Assembly (NCBI GenBank): GCA_017302655.1
Contig: JAFLDE010000042.1
Location: 1 to 33,923, forward strand
DNA from: Burkholderiales bacterium
GTDB lineage: Bacteria; Pseudomonadota; Gammaproteobacteria; Burkholderiales; Burkholderiaceae_C
Direction of reading: 5' to 3'
DNA: 33,923 nucleotides
Part shown: one piece after another, positions 19,052 through 31,041 of the stretch
Layout: every line of letters begins with the position of its first letter
Numbering within the stretch: position 1 is the first letter of the stretch
Program-made: the position numbers and the translations under genes
The notes under the pieces: model-generated
What the model saw: only the letters and a program-made list of their open reading frames with translations
Databases searched by the model: none
Told to the model about the DNA's origin: nothing

Positions 19052-21400
19052 TCAGAACGTGGCGCGGAAGGTCACGCCGTAGGAGCGCGGCTCGTTGATG
19101 ATGCCGGTGAGGTTGTTGAAGTCGATCGCGGCGATGGCCTGCTGGCGGTTGGTGATGTTGCGGCCGTAGACCGACACTTCCATGTTGTCCCAGCTGTAGC
19201 CGGCGCGCAGGCCGCCCTCCAGCATCGACTTGGCGCGGTACTCGACGGCCTCGTAGAGGAACATGTTGTACTTGTCCTTGAACGCCCAGTCGGTCAGCGC
19301 ATAGAACTCACCGTTGCCCACCGGGCGGGTGTACTTCAGCGTCCAGTTCCACACCACCTTGGGCGCGCGCGGCAGGTCATTGCCATTGATCGACACCGTG
19401 CCGTTCGGGCCGTCCGGGTCCAGCACCGTGCAGCCCGTATTGGCCTGCAGGAACGGGAAATTGCGGTTGCCGCAGGGGCTGACGTACAGGTTCTTGTCCT
19501 TGATCTCGGTCTGGTTGTACGAAAGACCCAGGGTGGTGCGCCAGTTCTCGCTGAGGATGGCCTGCGCGTCGAGCTCGAAGCCACGGCCGACCGCCTTGTC
19601 GGCGTTGACCAGGCGGTTCTGGTTGATCTCGCCGCTACCGGCCGTCAGTTGCAGGTCCTTCACCTGGTAGCTGAACACCGTGCCGGTGACGCGCGCGCGG
19701 TTGTTCATCAGGTCGGCCTTGAAGCCGCCTTCGACCGACAGGACCTTCTCCGACTTGGCCACCGAGATCGGCGAGGTGCCGGCCGGCACGGCGCCGGCGT
19801 CGAAGAAGAGCACGCGGCCTTGAACGGACGGCGCGCGATAGCCGGTGGCGACGCGGCCGAACAGCGAAGTGGCCTTGTCCAGGCTGTAGTTGGCGCCCAG
19901 GTCCCAGCTGAAGTTGGTGGAGCTCGGATTGGTGCGCACCGGCGCAATGTTCGGCAGGAAGGGATGCTGCGTGCGCGAGGCCACGAAGTCCTTCTTGTCG
20001 TTGGTGTAGCGCATGCCAGCGCGTAGCTTCAGGTCTTGGCTGAGCGCGAAGTTCACGTTGCCGAACAGCGCCCAGCTCTTGGCGTTCTGGTGCTGCACCG
20101 CGTAGCCGTTCTGCGGGTCTCCGACGGCGAAACTGTCGTAGTTGAAGCTGTCGACCTGCAGGTCTTCCTTGAAGAAGTAGGCACCCACGATCCACTGCAT
20201 GGGGTCCTGCGTGGTCGACTGCAGGCGGAACTCCTGCGTCAGCTGCGTGAGCTTGGGGATGCCGTCGGCGGTCTGGGCGTCGAAAGGCACGAGTGCCGGC
20301 TGCCCCGGATAGCTTGGTCCGTCCGGGATGTTGCCGAAGCGGCTGCCAAAGCCTCCGTCGACATCGCCGCGGCTGAAGTAGTCGGCCTTGTCATAGCCGG
20401 TGATGGAGTGCAGGGACACGCTGTCGAAGTCCCAGCGCAGGCGGGCACTCAAGGCGGTGGACTTCAGCTGCTGGAAGTTGAAACCGTCGGTCGGGTAGTT
20501 GGCGGCATTGAAGCCGTCCACCAGCTCATTGGTGCCGCGCCTCATGATGTTGGCACGGAAGGTGGTGGCATGGCCGTTGTAATCGCGGCCCTGCAGCTTG
20601 AACAGCGCGTTGAACCCACCGTTCTTGTAGGCCAGCTGCACGCGCGCCGCCTTGTCGCTGTAGCCCTCGAGGTCGCTGGTGGCGGTGTTGGTGGCGCTGG
20701 CCAGCGGGTTCTTCACGCGATCGTCCTGGCGCTGCCACATGCCCGAGGCGCGCAGCTGCCAGTCGCCCATCGGCACGTTGACGGCGGTCTCCAGGTTGAC
20801 GGCACTCCAGCGGCCCAGACCGATGCTGGCGTAGCCCTCGAAGCGCTTGCCCGGCTTGGCCGAGTCGAACTTCATGACCCCGGCCGGCGAGTTGCGACCG
20901 AACAGCGTGCCCTGCGGACCGCGCAGCAATTCCACCTGGTCGATGTCAAAGAGCGGGAAACCCTTCAGGATGGGGTTCTCCTGCACGATGTCGTCGAACA
21001 CCAGGCCGACGGGCTGCGAGGCGTTCAAGTCGAAGTCGGTGTTGCCGAGGCCACGCACGTAAAAGCGCGGGAAGCTGCGGCCGAAGTCCGACTCCACGTT
21101 CAGGCTGGGCACACGGCCCGAGATGGCGCGGATGTCCGCGCCCCCGACGCTCACGGTCTCGATGGCCTCGGTCTTCATGGCCGAGATGGCGATGGGCACG
21201 TCCTTCAGGTTCTCCACGCGGCGGGCACCGGTGACGATCACCTGCTCGAGCTGCTGGCTGTCCTTCTTGGGTTCGCTCTGTGCCTGGGCGGCGGGAAAGG
21301 CGGCGGACAGCGCCAGGGCGACGGCGTGCAAACGGATGGAGGAGGGCTTCACTTTTACCTTTCGGTCAAAAACGTCGGGGAATTCTTGACGCGAAGTCAT
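19052..21400 (-). CDS. TonB-dependent outer-membrane receptor
   Basis: About 782 residues. After a signal peptide (SSIRLHAVALALSAAFPAAQA) comes a TonB-box-like LEQVIVTGARR, the plug domain (PIAISAMKTEAIE, GRVPSLNVESDF, VRGLGNTDFD, DQVELLRGPQGTLFGRNSPAG) and a 22-strand barrel ending in a terminal phenylalanine (GVTFRATF). It should import a siderophore, cobalamin, sugar or similar ligand with TonB energy. The wording of the plug (RGPQGTLFGRNSPAG) is that of the broad catecholate/pesticin-like group; the ligand is unknown. ATG 21400 has GGGAGGG upstream. A GTG at 21352 with AAAGG gives a more normal signal peptide and is a real alternative. Confidence 0.92.
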   Translation of the reverse strand: MTSRQEFPDVFDRKVKVKPSSIRLHAVALALSAAFPAAQAQSEPKKDSQQLEQVIVTGARRVENLKDVPIAISAMKTEAIETVSVGGADIRAISGRVPSLNVESDFGRSFPRFYVRGLGNTDFDLNASQPVGLVFDDIVQENPILKGFPLFDIDQVELLRGPQGTLFGRNSPAGVMKFDSAKPGKRFEGYASIGLGRWSAVNLETAVNVPMGDWQLRASGMWQRQDDRVKNPLASATNTATSDLEGYSDKAARVQLAYKNGGFNALFKLQGRDYNGHATTFRANIMRRGTNELVDGFNAANYPTDGFNFQQLKSTALSARLRWDFDSVSLHSITGYDKADYFSRGDVDGGFGSRFGNIPDGPSYPGQPALVPFDAQTADGIPKLTQLTQEFRLQSTTQDPMQWIVGAYFFKEDLQVDSFNYDSFAVGDPQNGYAVQHQNAKSWALFGNVNFALSQDLKLRAGMRYTNDKKDFVASRTQHPFLPNIAPVRTNPSSTNFSWDLGANYSLDKATSLFGRVATGYRAPSVQGRVLFFDAGAVPAGTSPISVAKSEKVLSVEGGFKADLMNNRARVTGTVFSYQVKDLQLTAGSGEINQNRLVNADKAVGRGFELDAQAILSENWRTTLGLSYNQTEIKDKNLYVSPCGNRNFPFLQANTGCTVLDPDGPNGTVSINGNDLPRAPKVVWNWTLKYTRPVGNGEFYALTDWAFKDKYNMFLYEAVEYRAKSMLEGGLRAGYSWDNMEVSVYGRNITNRQQAIAAIDFNNLTGIINEPRSYGVTFRATF

Positions 21401-21521
21401 TCGCACCCTCCCGGGTGAACCCTCAAATGCGAACGGACGATGCGGCCGCACAACAACCGGGCTCGGGTTTGTCACCGGACGGTCACTCGCCACCGGTGCA
21501 GAGGTGCGGAAGGCGCGTCCC

Positions 21522-21527
21522 TAGAAT
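21522..21527 (+). promoter_or_regulatory. Candidate -10 box of pyrE, nearly leaderless
   Basis: TAGAAT ends eight bases before the pyrE ATG, so transcription from it would begin at or next to the start codon. No clear -35 or Shine-Dalgarno sequence is seen. The same CCTAGAATC string precedes the second metH half. Confidence 0.35.
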
Positions 21528-21535
21528 CGCCGCCA

Positions 21536-22204
21536 ATGGCCGCCGACCCTCTCGCCCAGCACTTCATTGCCTTCGCCCTGCAGTCCGGTGTGCTGCGCTT
21601 TGGCGAGTTCAAGACCAAGGCCGGCCGGCTCAGTCCGTACTTCTTCAATGCCGGTTTGTTCGATGACGGCGCCAAGCTGGAGCGCCTGAGTCAGGCCTAT
21701 TGCGAACGCCTGTTGCCGCACATCGGCACGTTCGACCTGGTGTTCGGCCCAGCCTACAAGGGCATCACCCTGGCCGCCGCGCTGGCCATGCAGTTGGCGC
21801 GCGCCGGGCACAACAAGCCCTACGCCTACAACCGCAAGGAAGCGAAGGACCACGGCGAAGGCGGGGTGCTGGTGGGCGCACCGTTGGCCGGGCAGCGGGT
21901 GCTGATCATTGATGACGTGATCAGCGCCGGCACCTCGGTGCGCGAGAGCATCGCCATGATCCGCGCTGCGGGCGGCACGCCGGTGGCCGTGGCCATCGCG
22001 CTGGACCGCCAGGAGAAGGGGCGCGACGGCGACCGCGATCTGGACGAGTCCGCCGTTCAGCAGGTGCAGCGCGAGCAAGGCCTGGCCGTGCACGCCATCG
22101 CCACCCTGGCCGACCTGATGGATTTCGTGCGCGATGCGCCGGCCGCACAGGCGCATGCCGACGCGGTCCACGCCTACCGGGCCCGCTACGGGGTGACCGC
22201 GTGA
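21536..22204 (+). CDS. pyrE: Orotate phosphoribosyltransferase
   Basis: A 222-residue enzyme of de novo pyrimidine synthesis that joins orotate and PRPP to make orotidine monophosphate. The PRPP loop VLIIDDVISAGTS (from about residue 122) is exact, and LSPYFFNAGLF and GPAYKGITLAAALA are typical family segments; KDHGEGG is the catalytic flexible loop. ATG 21536 is chosen because it gives the standard length; a longer frame to 21440 adds an arginine-rich tail with no counterpart. The GTG of the next gene overlaps its TGA (22201-22204). Confidence 0.96.
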   Translation: MAADPLAQHFIAFALQSGVLRFGEFKTKAGRLSPYFFNAGLFDDGAKLERLSQAYCERLLPHIGTFDLVFGPAYKGITLAAALAMQLARAGHNKPYAYNRKEAKDHGEGGVLVGAPLAGQRVLIIDDVISAGTSVRESIAMIRAAGGTPVAVAIALDRQEKGRDGDRDLDESAVQQVQREQGLAVHAIATLADLMDFVRDAPAAQAHADAVHAYRARYGVTA

Positions 22205-22926
22205 GGCGCTTCTCGGCTCCCCTGCTGCTGGGTCTGCTGGGCATTCAGCAGGCGGGCGTCGCGCTGGCGCAGACACCCGCGGCGCCGAAGATCTTTTCGT
22301 GCACCGCCCCCGACGGCCGCCGCCTCACCTCCGACCGCCCGATTCCCGAGTGCCTGACCCGCGAACAACGCATGTTGCGCAAGGACGGGTCCACGCAGGG
22401 CGTGCTGCCACCGGCCATGTCGCCCGAAGAGCGCGCGGCGGCGGAAGTTCGGGCGCGCGAACAGGCCGCTGCCGAAGCAGCGCGCCGCGATGCCGCGCGG
22501 CACGACCGCAACCTGCTCGCGCGCTACCCGCGCCAGCTTCAGCACGACGCTGCCCGACGCACGGCGCTGGACGACATCCTGGGTGCCACCGAGGCCAGCG
22601 AGCAGCGCCTGCGCGAACTCGCCAAGGATCGAAAGACCCTGGATGACGAGGCCGAGTTCTACAAGGGCAAGCTGCTGCCGCCCAAGCTGAAGCAGGCGCT
22701 CGACGCCAACCAGGCCGCCGCCGAAGCGCAGAAGCTCTTCATCAGCCAGCAGGCCGACGAGCAGGCGCGCGTCAACCGCCGCTTCGACGTCGAGCTGGCG
22801 CGGCTGAAGAAGCTCTGGGCCGGTGCGCCGCCCGGTTCGCTGGGCGCGCCGCCCAGCGGCAAGGAAGAAGCGCCCGCCGCCGCGGCCGCCGTCAGCCCCC
22901 GAGCTTCTTCCGCAGCATCTCGTTGA
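22201..22926 (+). CDS. Secreted hypothetical protein with DUF4124-like N-terminus
   Basis: A 241-residue protein beginning at GTG 22201. A signal peptide ([20 protein letters not shown]) is followed by [21 protein letters not shown], the short DUF4124-like motif with two cysteines. From about residue 75 to 200 it is rich in Ala, Arg, Glu and Gln and likely coiled-coil ([21 protein letters not shown]). The C-terminus is low-complexity Pro/Ala. Proteins of this make-up often follow core genes in Burkholderiales, but no function is known to me. It is translationally coupled to pyrE. Its last 35 bases overlap the convergent gatB end. Confidence 0.8.
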   Translation: MRRFSAPLLLGLLGIQQAGVALAQTPAAPKIFSCTAPDGRRLTSDRPIPECLTREQRMLRKDGSTQGVLPPAMSPEERAAAEVRAREQAAAEAARRDAARHDRNLLARYPRQLQHDAARRTALDDILGATEASEQRLRELAKDRKTLDDEAEFYKGKLLPPKLKQALDANQAAAEAQKLFISQQADEQARVNRRFDVELARLKKLWAGAPPGSLGAPPSGKEEAPAAAAAVSPRASSAASR

Positions 22927-24340
22927 CGAGGCCCGGGTTGGCCTTGCCCTTGGTCGCCTTCATGGCCTGACCCACCAGGGCGTTGAAGGCCTTGTCCTTG
23001 CCGGCGCGGAATTCCTCGACCGACTTGGCGTTGGCGGCCAGCACCTCGTCGAGGATGCGCTCCAGCTCGCCGGTGTCGCTCATCTGCCTGAGGCCCTTGG
23101 CCTCGATGAGGGCGTCCACGTCGGCCCCTTCGCCTGCCCACAGCGCGTCGAACACCTGGCGCGCCGCGTTGTTGGAGATGGTGCCGTCCTGGATGCGCTG
23201 GATCAACGCCGCGAGCAACACAGGGCCTACGGGCGCCTGCTCGATGTCCTTCTCCTCGGCATTGAGCCGTCGGGACACCTCGCCCATCATCCAGTTGGCC
23301 ACGAGCTTGGCTTGGCCGCAGGCGCTGCGCGCCGCCTCGTAGTAGCGCGCGGTGGCCAGGCTCGTGGTCATCATCTGCGCGTCGTACTCGGGCAGGCCGT
23401 CCTGCTGCACGAAACGCGTGGCCATCACGGCGGGCAGCTCCGGCAGCTCGGCCTTCACGCGCTCCACCCAGTCGGCGCCGATCATCAGCGGCGGCAGGTC
23501 GGGGTCGGGGAAGTAGCGGTAGTCGGCCGCGTCTTCCTTGCTGCGCATGGCGCGGGTCTCGCCGGTGTCCGGGTTGAACAGCACCGTGGCCTGCTGGATG
23601 CTCAAGCCGTCTTCGAGCCGGTCGATCTGCCAGTTGACCTCGAAGTTCACCGCCTGGATGAGGAACTTGAAGCTGTTCAGATTCTTGATCTCGCGCCGCG
23701 TGCCGAAGGGCTCGCCGGGCTTGCGCACGCTGACGTTCACGTCGCAGCGGAAGCTGCCCTCCTGCATGTTGCCGTCGCAGATGCCCAGCCACATCACCAG
23801 CGCGTGCAGGGTCTTGGCGTACTCGCAGGCCTCGGCAGCCGAACGCAGTTCGGGCTCGGAAACGATCTCCAAGAGCGGCGTGCCGGCGCGGTTCAGGTCG
23901 ATGCCGCTCATGCCGTGGAAGTCCTCGTGCAGGCTCTTGCCCGCGTCTTCCTCCAGATGGGCGCGGGTGAGGTTCACGGTCTTCTTCTGGCCGTTCACGA
24001 AGAAGCTCACCGAGCCGCCCTGCACCACCGGGATCTCGTACTGGCTGATCTGGTAGCCCTTGGGCAGGTCGGGGTAGAAGTAGTTCTTACGCGCAAAGAT
24101 GGACAGCGGCGCCACCTTGGCGCCAACCGCCAGGCCGAAGCGGATGGCGCGCTCCACCGCACCGCGGTTGAGCACCGGCAGCGTGCCGGGCAGGGCCAGG
24201 TCGACGGCGCTCGCTTGCGTGTTCGGCGCGGCGCCGAAGGCGGTGGAGCTGCCACTGAAGATCTTGCTCTGCGTGGAGAGCTGGACATGGTTCTCGAGGC
24301 CGATCACCACCTCGTAGCCGCGGACAAGTTGTGCCGTCAT
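22892..24340 (-). CDS. gatB: Asp-tRNA(Asn)/Glu-tRNA(Gln) amidotransferase subunit B
   Basis: About 482 residues, starting at ATG 24340 ([16 protein letters not shown]). It binds the mischarged tRNA and phosphorylates the Glu or Asp so that ammonia from GatA can amidate it. Signature stretches include [39 protein letters not shown] and RCDVNVSVR, and the C-terminal YqeY-like tail ends in [13 protein letters not shown]. One base separates it from the gatA stop. It is the last gene of gatC-gatA-gatB. Confidence 0.97.
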   Translation of the reverse strand: MTAQLVRGYEVVIGLENHVQLSTQSKIFSGSSTAFGAAPNTQASAVDLALPGTLPVLNRGAVERAIRFGLAVGAKVAPLSIFARKNYFYPDLPKGYQISQYEIPVVQGGSVSFFVNGQKKTVNLTRAHLEEDAGKSLHEDFHGMSGIDLNRAGTPLLEIVSEPELRSAAEACEYAKTLHALVMWLGICDGNMQEGSFRCDVNVSVRKPGEPFGTRREIKNLNSFKFLIQAVNFEVNWQIDRLEDGLSIQQATVLFNPDTGETRAMRSKEDAADYRYFPDPDLPPLMIGADWVERVKAELPELPAVMATRFVQQDGLPEYDAQMMTTSLATARYYEAARSACGQAKLVANWMMGEVSRRLNAEEKDIEQAPVGPVLLAALIQRIQDGTISNNAARQVFDALWAGEGADVDALIEAKGLRQMSDTGELERILDEVLAANAKSVEEFRAGKDKAFNALVGQAMKATKGKANPGLVNEMLRKKLGG

Positions 24341-24341
24341 C

Positions 24342-27388
<3,047 letters not shown>

Positions 27389-27406
27389 TCTGACGAGGAG
27401 AGAGCT

Positions 27407-28288
27407 GTGGCCCTTGCCACGCTCGACCGCCGCCCGCCCTCGCTGTTCCGCCAGGGCCCCACCGCGCTCTCCAAGCTGCTGCTGTGCGCGGCCGCTGCCA
27501 TCGCGCTGATGGTGGCCGACGCCCGCTTCCAGCTCACGCCCCCGCTGCGCTCGGCGCTCGTCAACGCCCTGCAGCCGCTGCAGAGCCTGCTGCTCGCACC
27601 GGTGGCCAGCTACGACCAGCTGAGCAACCGCCTGCGTGGCGCCGAGAGCGCCATGCGCGCGGAGGAGACCGCCCGGCAGCAGCTCGCCCAGCAAGCGCTC
27701 GTGCTGGCGCGCACCAACACCCTGCAGCGCGAAAACGAAGCCCTGCGCCGCTTGCTGCAGCTGCGCGACAGCCTGCCTGTGCAGACCCTGGCGGCCCAGG
27801 TGCTCTACGAACAGCGAGATGGCTTCTCGCGCCGAGTCGTCATCGACCGCGGAGCCGCTGACGGCCTGCGCCCCGGTGCCCCGGTTATCGACGAGCGCGG
27901 CGTGCTCGGCCAGCTGCAGCGCGTGCACCGCAGCGTCAGCGAACTGGGCCTGCTGGCCGACCGCGACGCCAGCATCGCCGTGCGCAACCAGCGCACCGGC
28001 GTGCTGCATCTGGCTTATGGCGGCGCCCAGCCCTGGGGCATGGAACTGCGCTTCGTGAGCAGCAGCGTGGACGTGCAGGTGGGCGATGTGCTGCGCACCT
28101 CGGGCCTGGACGGCGTCTTCCCGCCCGACCTGCCGGTGGCCCGTGTGGCCCAAGTGGAGCGACGCGGCGACACCAGCTTCTCGCGCATCGGCGTGCAACC
28201 CTACGCGGTGGCCGACCGCGCCGGCCAGGTGCTGGTGCTCAAGCCGCTTGCACAGGTCGAACAAGCGAAGCAGGAAACCGCGCCATGA
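27407..28288 (+). CDS. mreC: Rod-shape-determining protein MreC
   Basis: A 293-residue bitopic membrane protein starting at GTG 27407 with GAGGAGAG just upstream. A short cytosolic segment, one transmembrane helix (KLLLCAAAAIALMVADARF), a periplasmic coiled coil (about 75-125) and beta-barrel-like MreC domains (AQVLYEQRDGFSRRVVIDRGA, PVIDERGVLGQLQRV, DVLRTSGLDGVFPPDLPVA) follow in the normal order. It links MreB to PBP2 in the elongasome. Its stop (28286-28288) overlaps an ATG at 28285 that was probably the original mreD start; see the repeat at 28279-28466. Confidence 0.97.
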   Translation: MALATLDRRPPSLFRQGPTALSKLLLCAAAAIALMVADARFQLTPPLRSALVNALQPLQSLLLAPVASYDQLSNRLRGAESAMRAEETARQQLAQQALVLARTNTLQRENEALRRLLQLRDSLPVQTLAAQVLYEQRDGFSRRVVIDRGAADGLRPGAPVIDERGVLGQLQRVHRSVSELGLLADRDASIAVRNQRTGVLHLAYGGAQPWGMELRFVSSSVDVQVGDVLRTSGLDGVFPPDLPVARVAQVERRGDTSFSRIGVQPYAVADRAGQVLVLKPLAQVEQAKQETAP

Positions 28289-28466
28289 TCATGCCGAAGG
28301 CTTACCCCCTGGGCGCCTGCGGCGCCTTCCCCCCGAGGGGGATCGGCCGGCGCGGGACTGAGACGGGGCCGAGCAAGCCCGGTGGGCTTGCGACGCCTGT
28401 CGAAGGCCGAGGCCTCTGCGCCGAGGCGGCCCGGCGCCGACCGAGGAGCGCGCCATGATCATGCCG
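28279..28466 (+). repeat. 18-bp direct repeat flanking a 152-bp insert in the mreC/mreD junction
   Basis: CGCGCCATGATCATGCCG is present at 28279-28296 and again, base for base, at 28449-28466. The 152 bases between are GC-rich and palindromic: GGCGCC-TGC-GGCGCC, CCCCC-CGA-GGGGG and GCAAGCCC-GGT-GGGCTTGC (28373-28391), ending in GAGGAG. The repeated 18-mer contains the palindrome CATGATCATG and the mreC stop/mreD start overlap. The layout fits a small non-coding repeat element inserted with duplication of its target, or an element-mediated tandem duplication. No transposase is present. Confidence 0.75.
28285..28458 (+). CDS. Possible 57-residue linker ORF inside the mreC/mreD insert
   Basis: From the ATG that overlaps the mreC stop, a frame runs 57 codons to a TGA at 28456-28458 that in turn overlaps the mreD ATG. 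The peptide begins MIMPKAYPLGACGAFPPRG, sharing MIMP with MreD, and is otherwise low-complexity, Gly/Pro/Arg-rich, with no family resemblance. It is probably not a functional protein, but its translation would carry ribosomes from mreC to mreD. Confidence 0.3.
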   Translation: MIMPKAYPLGACGAFPPRGIGRRGTETGPSKPGGLATPVEGRGLCAEAARRRPRSAP

Positions 28467-28976
28467 CGCGGCCAGCAGCGCCTGCTGCTCCCCGCCAAGC
28501 CCTGGTTCATCGTGCTGACGCTGCTGCTGGCGCTGTGCGTCGACATGCTGCCGCTCGGGCCGGCGCCGGCCATGCCCCTGGTGTCGGCACTGGTGCTGGT
28601 GTTCTGGAACGTGCACCAGAGCCGGCGCATCGGCGTGGGCTGGGCTTTCCTGCTCGGGCTGCTGGTCGATGTGAGCCAGGGCGCGCTGCTGGGTCAGCAT
28701 GCGCTGGCCTACGCCGGGTTGGCTTTCGCGGCAGTCAGCCTGCATCGGCGCCTGCTGAAGTTCAACGTGCTCGAGCAGGCGCTGCAGGTGCTGCCGCTGT
28801 TCCTGCTGGCGCAGGGTCTGGTGGTGCTGGTGCGCCTGCTCGTGGGCGGTATGGCGCCTTCGCCCTGGCTGCTGGTGGCGCCGCTGCTGCAAGCCCTTTT
28901 GTGGCCGCTGGCCCACCTGCTGCTGCTGGCCCCGCAGCGCCGCACGCCGGGAGGCGACGAGCCCCGGCCGCTTTGA
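28455..28976 (+). CDS. mreD: Rod-shape-determining protein MreD
   Basis: A 173-residue inner-membrane protein with about five helices (WFIVLTLLLALCVDMLPLG, VSALVLVFWNVHQSRRIGVGWAFLLGLLVD, LAYAGLAFAAVSLHRRLL, LPLFLLAQGLVVLVRLLVG, PWLLVAPLLQALLWPLAHLLLL). It is part of the elongation complex. ATG 28455 has GAGGAG six bases upstream, supplied by the inserted repeat. Seven bases separate its stop from the mrdA start. Confidence 0.95.
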   Translation: MIMPRGQQRLLLPAKPWFIVLTLLLALCVDMLPLGPAPAMPLVSALVLVFWNVHQSRRIGVGWAFLLGLLVDVSQGALLGQHALAYAGLAFAAVSLHRRLLKFNVLEQALQVLPLFLLAQGLVVLVRLLVGGMAPSPWLLVAPLLQALLWPLAHLLLLAPQRRTPGGDEPRPL

Positions 28977-28983
28977 CCAACTC

Positions 28984-31041
28984 GTGACCCAGCTCCGCGA
29001 CCAGCTCGCCGCCAACGCCTCCTTCCGCCTGCGCCTGTGGGTGGCGGTGGGCTTCGTGGCCGTGTGCTTCGCGCTGTTGCTGCTGCGCCTGGTGCACCTG
29101 CAGGTGGACCGGCACGACGAACTGCTCGAGGCCGCCGAGGCCAACCGCGTCACCGTGGTGCCCATCCCGCCCAACCGCGGGCAGATCCTCGACCGCCACG
29201 GCGTGGTGCTGGCCACCAACTACTCGGCCTACACGCTGGAGATCACCCCCAGCCGCATCCGCGGTGACCTGGAGCCGCTGATCGACGAGCTGGCCCAGGT
29301 CATCGACATCCAGCCGCGCGACCGCAAGCGCTTCCACCGCCTGCTGGCCGACGGCAAGCGCTTCGAATCCCTGCCCATCCGCAACCGTCTCACCGACGAG
29401 GAGGTGGCCAAGTTCGCTGCGCAGCGCTGGCGCTTTCCCGGCGTGGACGTGCAGGCGCGCCTGTTCCGCCAGTACCCGCAGGGCGAGGCCGGCGCGCACC
29501 TGATCGGCTACATCGGCCGCATCAGCGCGCGCGACCGCGAGGCCATGGAGGACTGGGAAGAAGACCGGGTGGCCAACTACCGCGGCAGCGACCACATCGG
29601 CAAGCTCGGCCTGGAGCAAGCCTACGAGGACGTGCTGCACGGCCAGGTGGGCTTCCAGCATGTCGAGACCAGCGCGGGCGGCAAAGCGGTGCGTGCGCTC
29701 GGCCACCGGCCCCAAACGCCGGGGCAGACCCTGCACCTGTCGGTGGACATCCGCCTGCAGTACTTGGTCGAGCAGCTCTTCGGCGAGCGGCGCGGCGCCC
29801 TGGTCGCCATCGACCCGCGCAACGGCGAGGTGCTCGCCCTGGTCAGCAAGCCGGGCTTCGACCCCAATCTGTTCGTCGACGGCATCGACCAGGAGAACTG
29901 GTCGCGCCTGAACGACGATCCGGACCGGCCCTTGCTCAACCGCGCCATCCGCGGTACCTACCCACCGGGCTCAACCTACAAGCCTTTCATGGCCCTGGCC
30001 GCGCTGCAGACCGGCGCACGCCGGCCCGACACCATCATCAACGACACCCTGGTCTTCCACTTCGGCGGTCGCGCCTTCGGCAGTCCCTCGGGCGAGCGCG
30101 GTGGCGCCATGGACATGCGCCGCTCCATCGTCGAGAGCAGCAACGTCTACTACTACAGCCTAGCCCACCAGCTCGGGGTGGACACCATCCACGAGCAGCT
30201 GCTGCCCCTGGGCCTGGGCCGGCTCACCGAGATCGACCTGCCGGGCGAGGTGACCGGCGTGCTGCCCAGCAAGGCCTGGAAGAAGAAGCGATTCAAGCAG
30301 GACTGGTACCCCGGCGAGACCATCAGCCTGGGCATCGGTCAGGGCTACAACGCCTTCACGCCGCTGCAGATGGCCAGTGCCACCGCCACCCTGGTCAGCG
30401 GCGGCCAGCGCTTCAAGCCGCGCCTGGTGCGCGAGGTGCAGGACCTGGTGAGCCAACAGCGCCGTCCGGTCTCGGGGCAGGAAGAGGCCCGCCTGCCGCC
30501 TCTGGCCATCGCGCCCGCGCACACCGCCCTGCTGAAGGATGCGCTGCACGGCGTGACCATCGGCGGCACCAGCACGCGCGTGTTCGCCGGCAGCGGCTAT
30601 CTGAGCGGTGGCAAGACCGGTACCGCGCAGGCCGTGGGCCTGCGGCAGGGTCAGAAGTACAACGCCGCGCAGATGGCCGAGCGCCAGCGCGACCACAGCT
30701 GGTACGTGGCCTACGCGCCGGTCGAGGCACCGCAGGTGGCGCTGGCGGTGATCGTCGAGAACGCCGGCTTCGGCGCCGCCGCCGCCGCCCCCATCGCGCG
30801 CCGCGTGTTCGACTACCTGCTGCTGGGCAAGGTGCCCTCGCCCGAGGACATCGTCGCCATGCAGCTCGGGCAGGCCGGCGCGCCCATCGGCAAACCCCGC
30901 ACCGTCGCCGAGTGGAAGCTGCCCAGCGAGACCGCCGAAGCCGCAGCGATGGCGGCCAGTGCCGTGCCCGTGGTCGCCGCACCGGCGGCGTCGGCTGCAC
31001 CGGCCTCCCTGCCACCCGCCTCCGGAGTGCGTCGGCCATGA
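28984..31041 (+). CDS. mrdA: Penicillin-binding protein 2 (peptidoglycan D,D-transpeptidase)
   Basis: A 685-residue class B PBP that cross-links peptidoglycan during cell elongation. One N-terminal membrane anchor (VAVGFVAVCFALLLLRLVHL) is followed by the pedestal domain (PIPPNRGQILDRHGVVLATN) and a transpeptidase domain. The three active-site motifs are intact: S330-T-Y-K333 in PPGSTYKP, S385-S-N387 in VESSNVYYY and K544-T-G-T547 in SGGKTGTAQ. The start is GTG 28984. The last 60 residues are Ala/Pro-rich and variable. It overlaps rodA by four bases. Confidence 0.97.
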   Translation: MTQLRDQLAANASFRLRLWVAVGFVAVCFALLLLRLVHLQVDRHDELLEAAEANRVTVVPIPPNRGQILDRHGVVLATNYSAYTLEITPSRIRGDLEPLIDELAQVIDIQPRDRKRFHRLLADGKRFESLPIRNRLTDEEVAKFAAQRWRFPGVDVQARLFRQYPQGEAGAHLIGYIGRISARDREAMEDWEEDRVANYRGSDHIGKLGLEQAYEDVLHGQVGFQHVETSAGGKAVRALGHRPQTPGQTLHLSVDIRLQYLVEQLFGERRGALVAIDPRNGEVLALVSKPGFDPNLFVDGIDQENWSRLNDDPDRPLLNRAIRGTYPPGSTYKPFMALAALQTGARRPDTIINDTLVFHFGGRAFGSPSGERGGAMDMRRSIVESSNVYYYSLAHQLGVDTIHEQLLPLGLGRLTEIDLPGEVTGVLPSKAWKKKRFKQDWYPGETISLGIGQGYNAFTPLQMASATATLVSGGQRFKPRLVREVQDLVSQQRRPVSGQEEARLPPLAIAPAHTALLKDALHGVTIGGTSTRVFAGSGYLSGGKTGTAQAVGLRQGQKYNAAQMAERQRDHSWYVAYAPVEAPQVALAVIVENAGFGAAAAAPIARRVFDYLLLGKVPSPEDIVAMQLGQAGAPIGKPRTVAEWKLPSETAEAAAMAASAVPVVAAPAASAAPASLPPASGVRRP

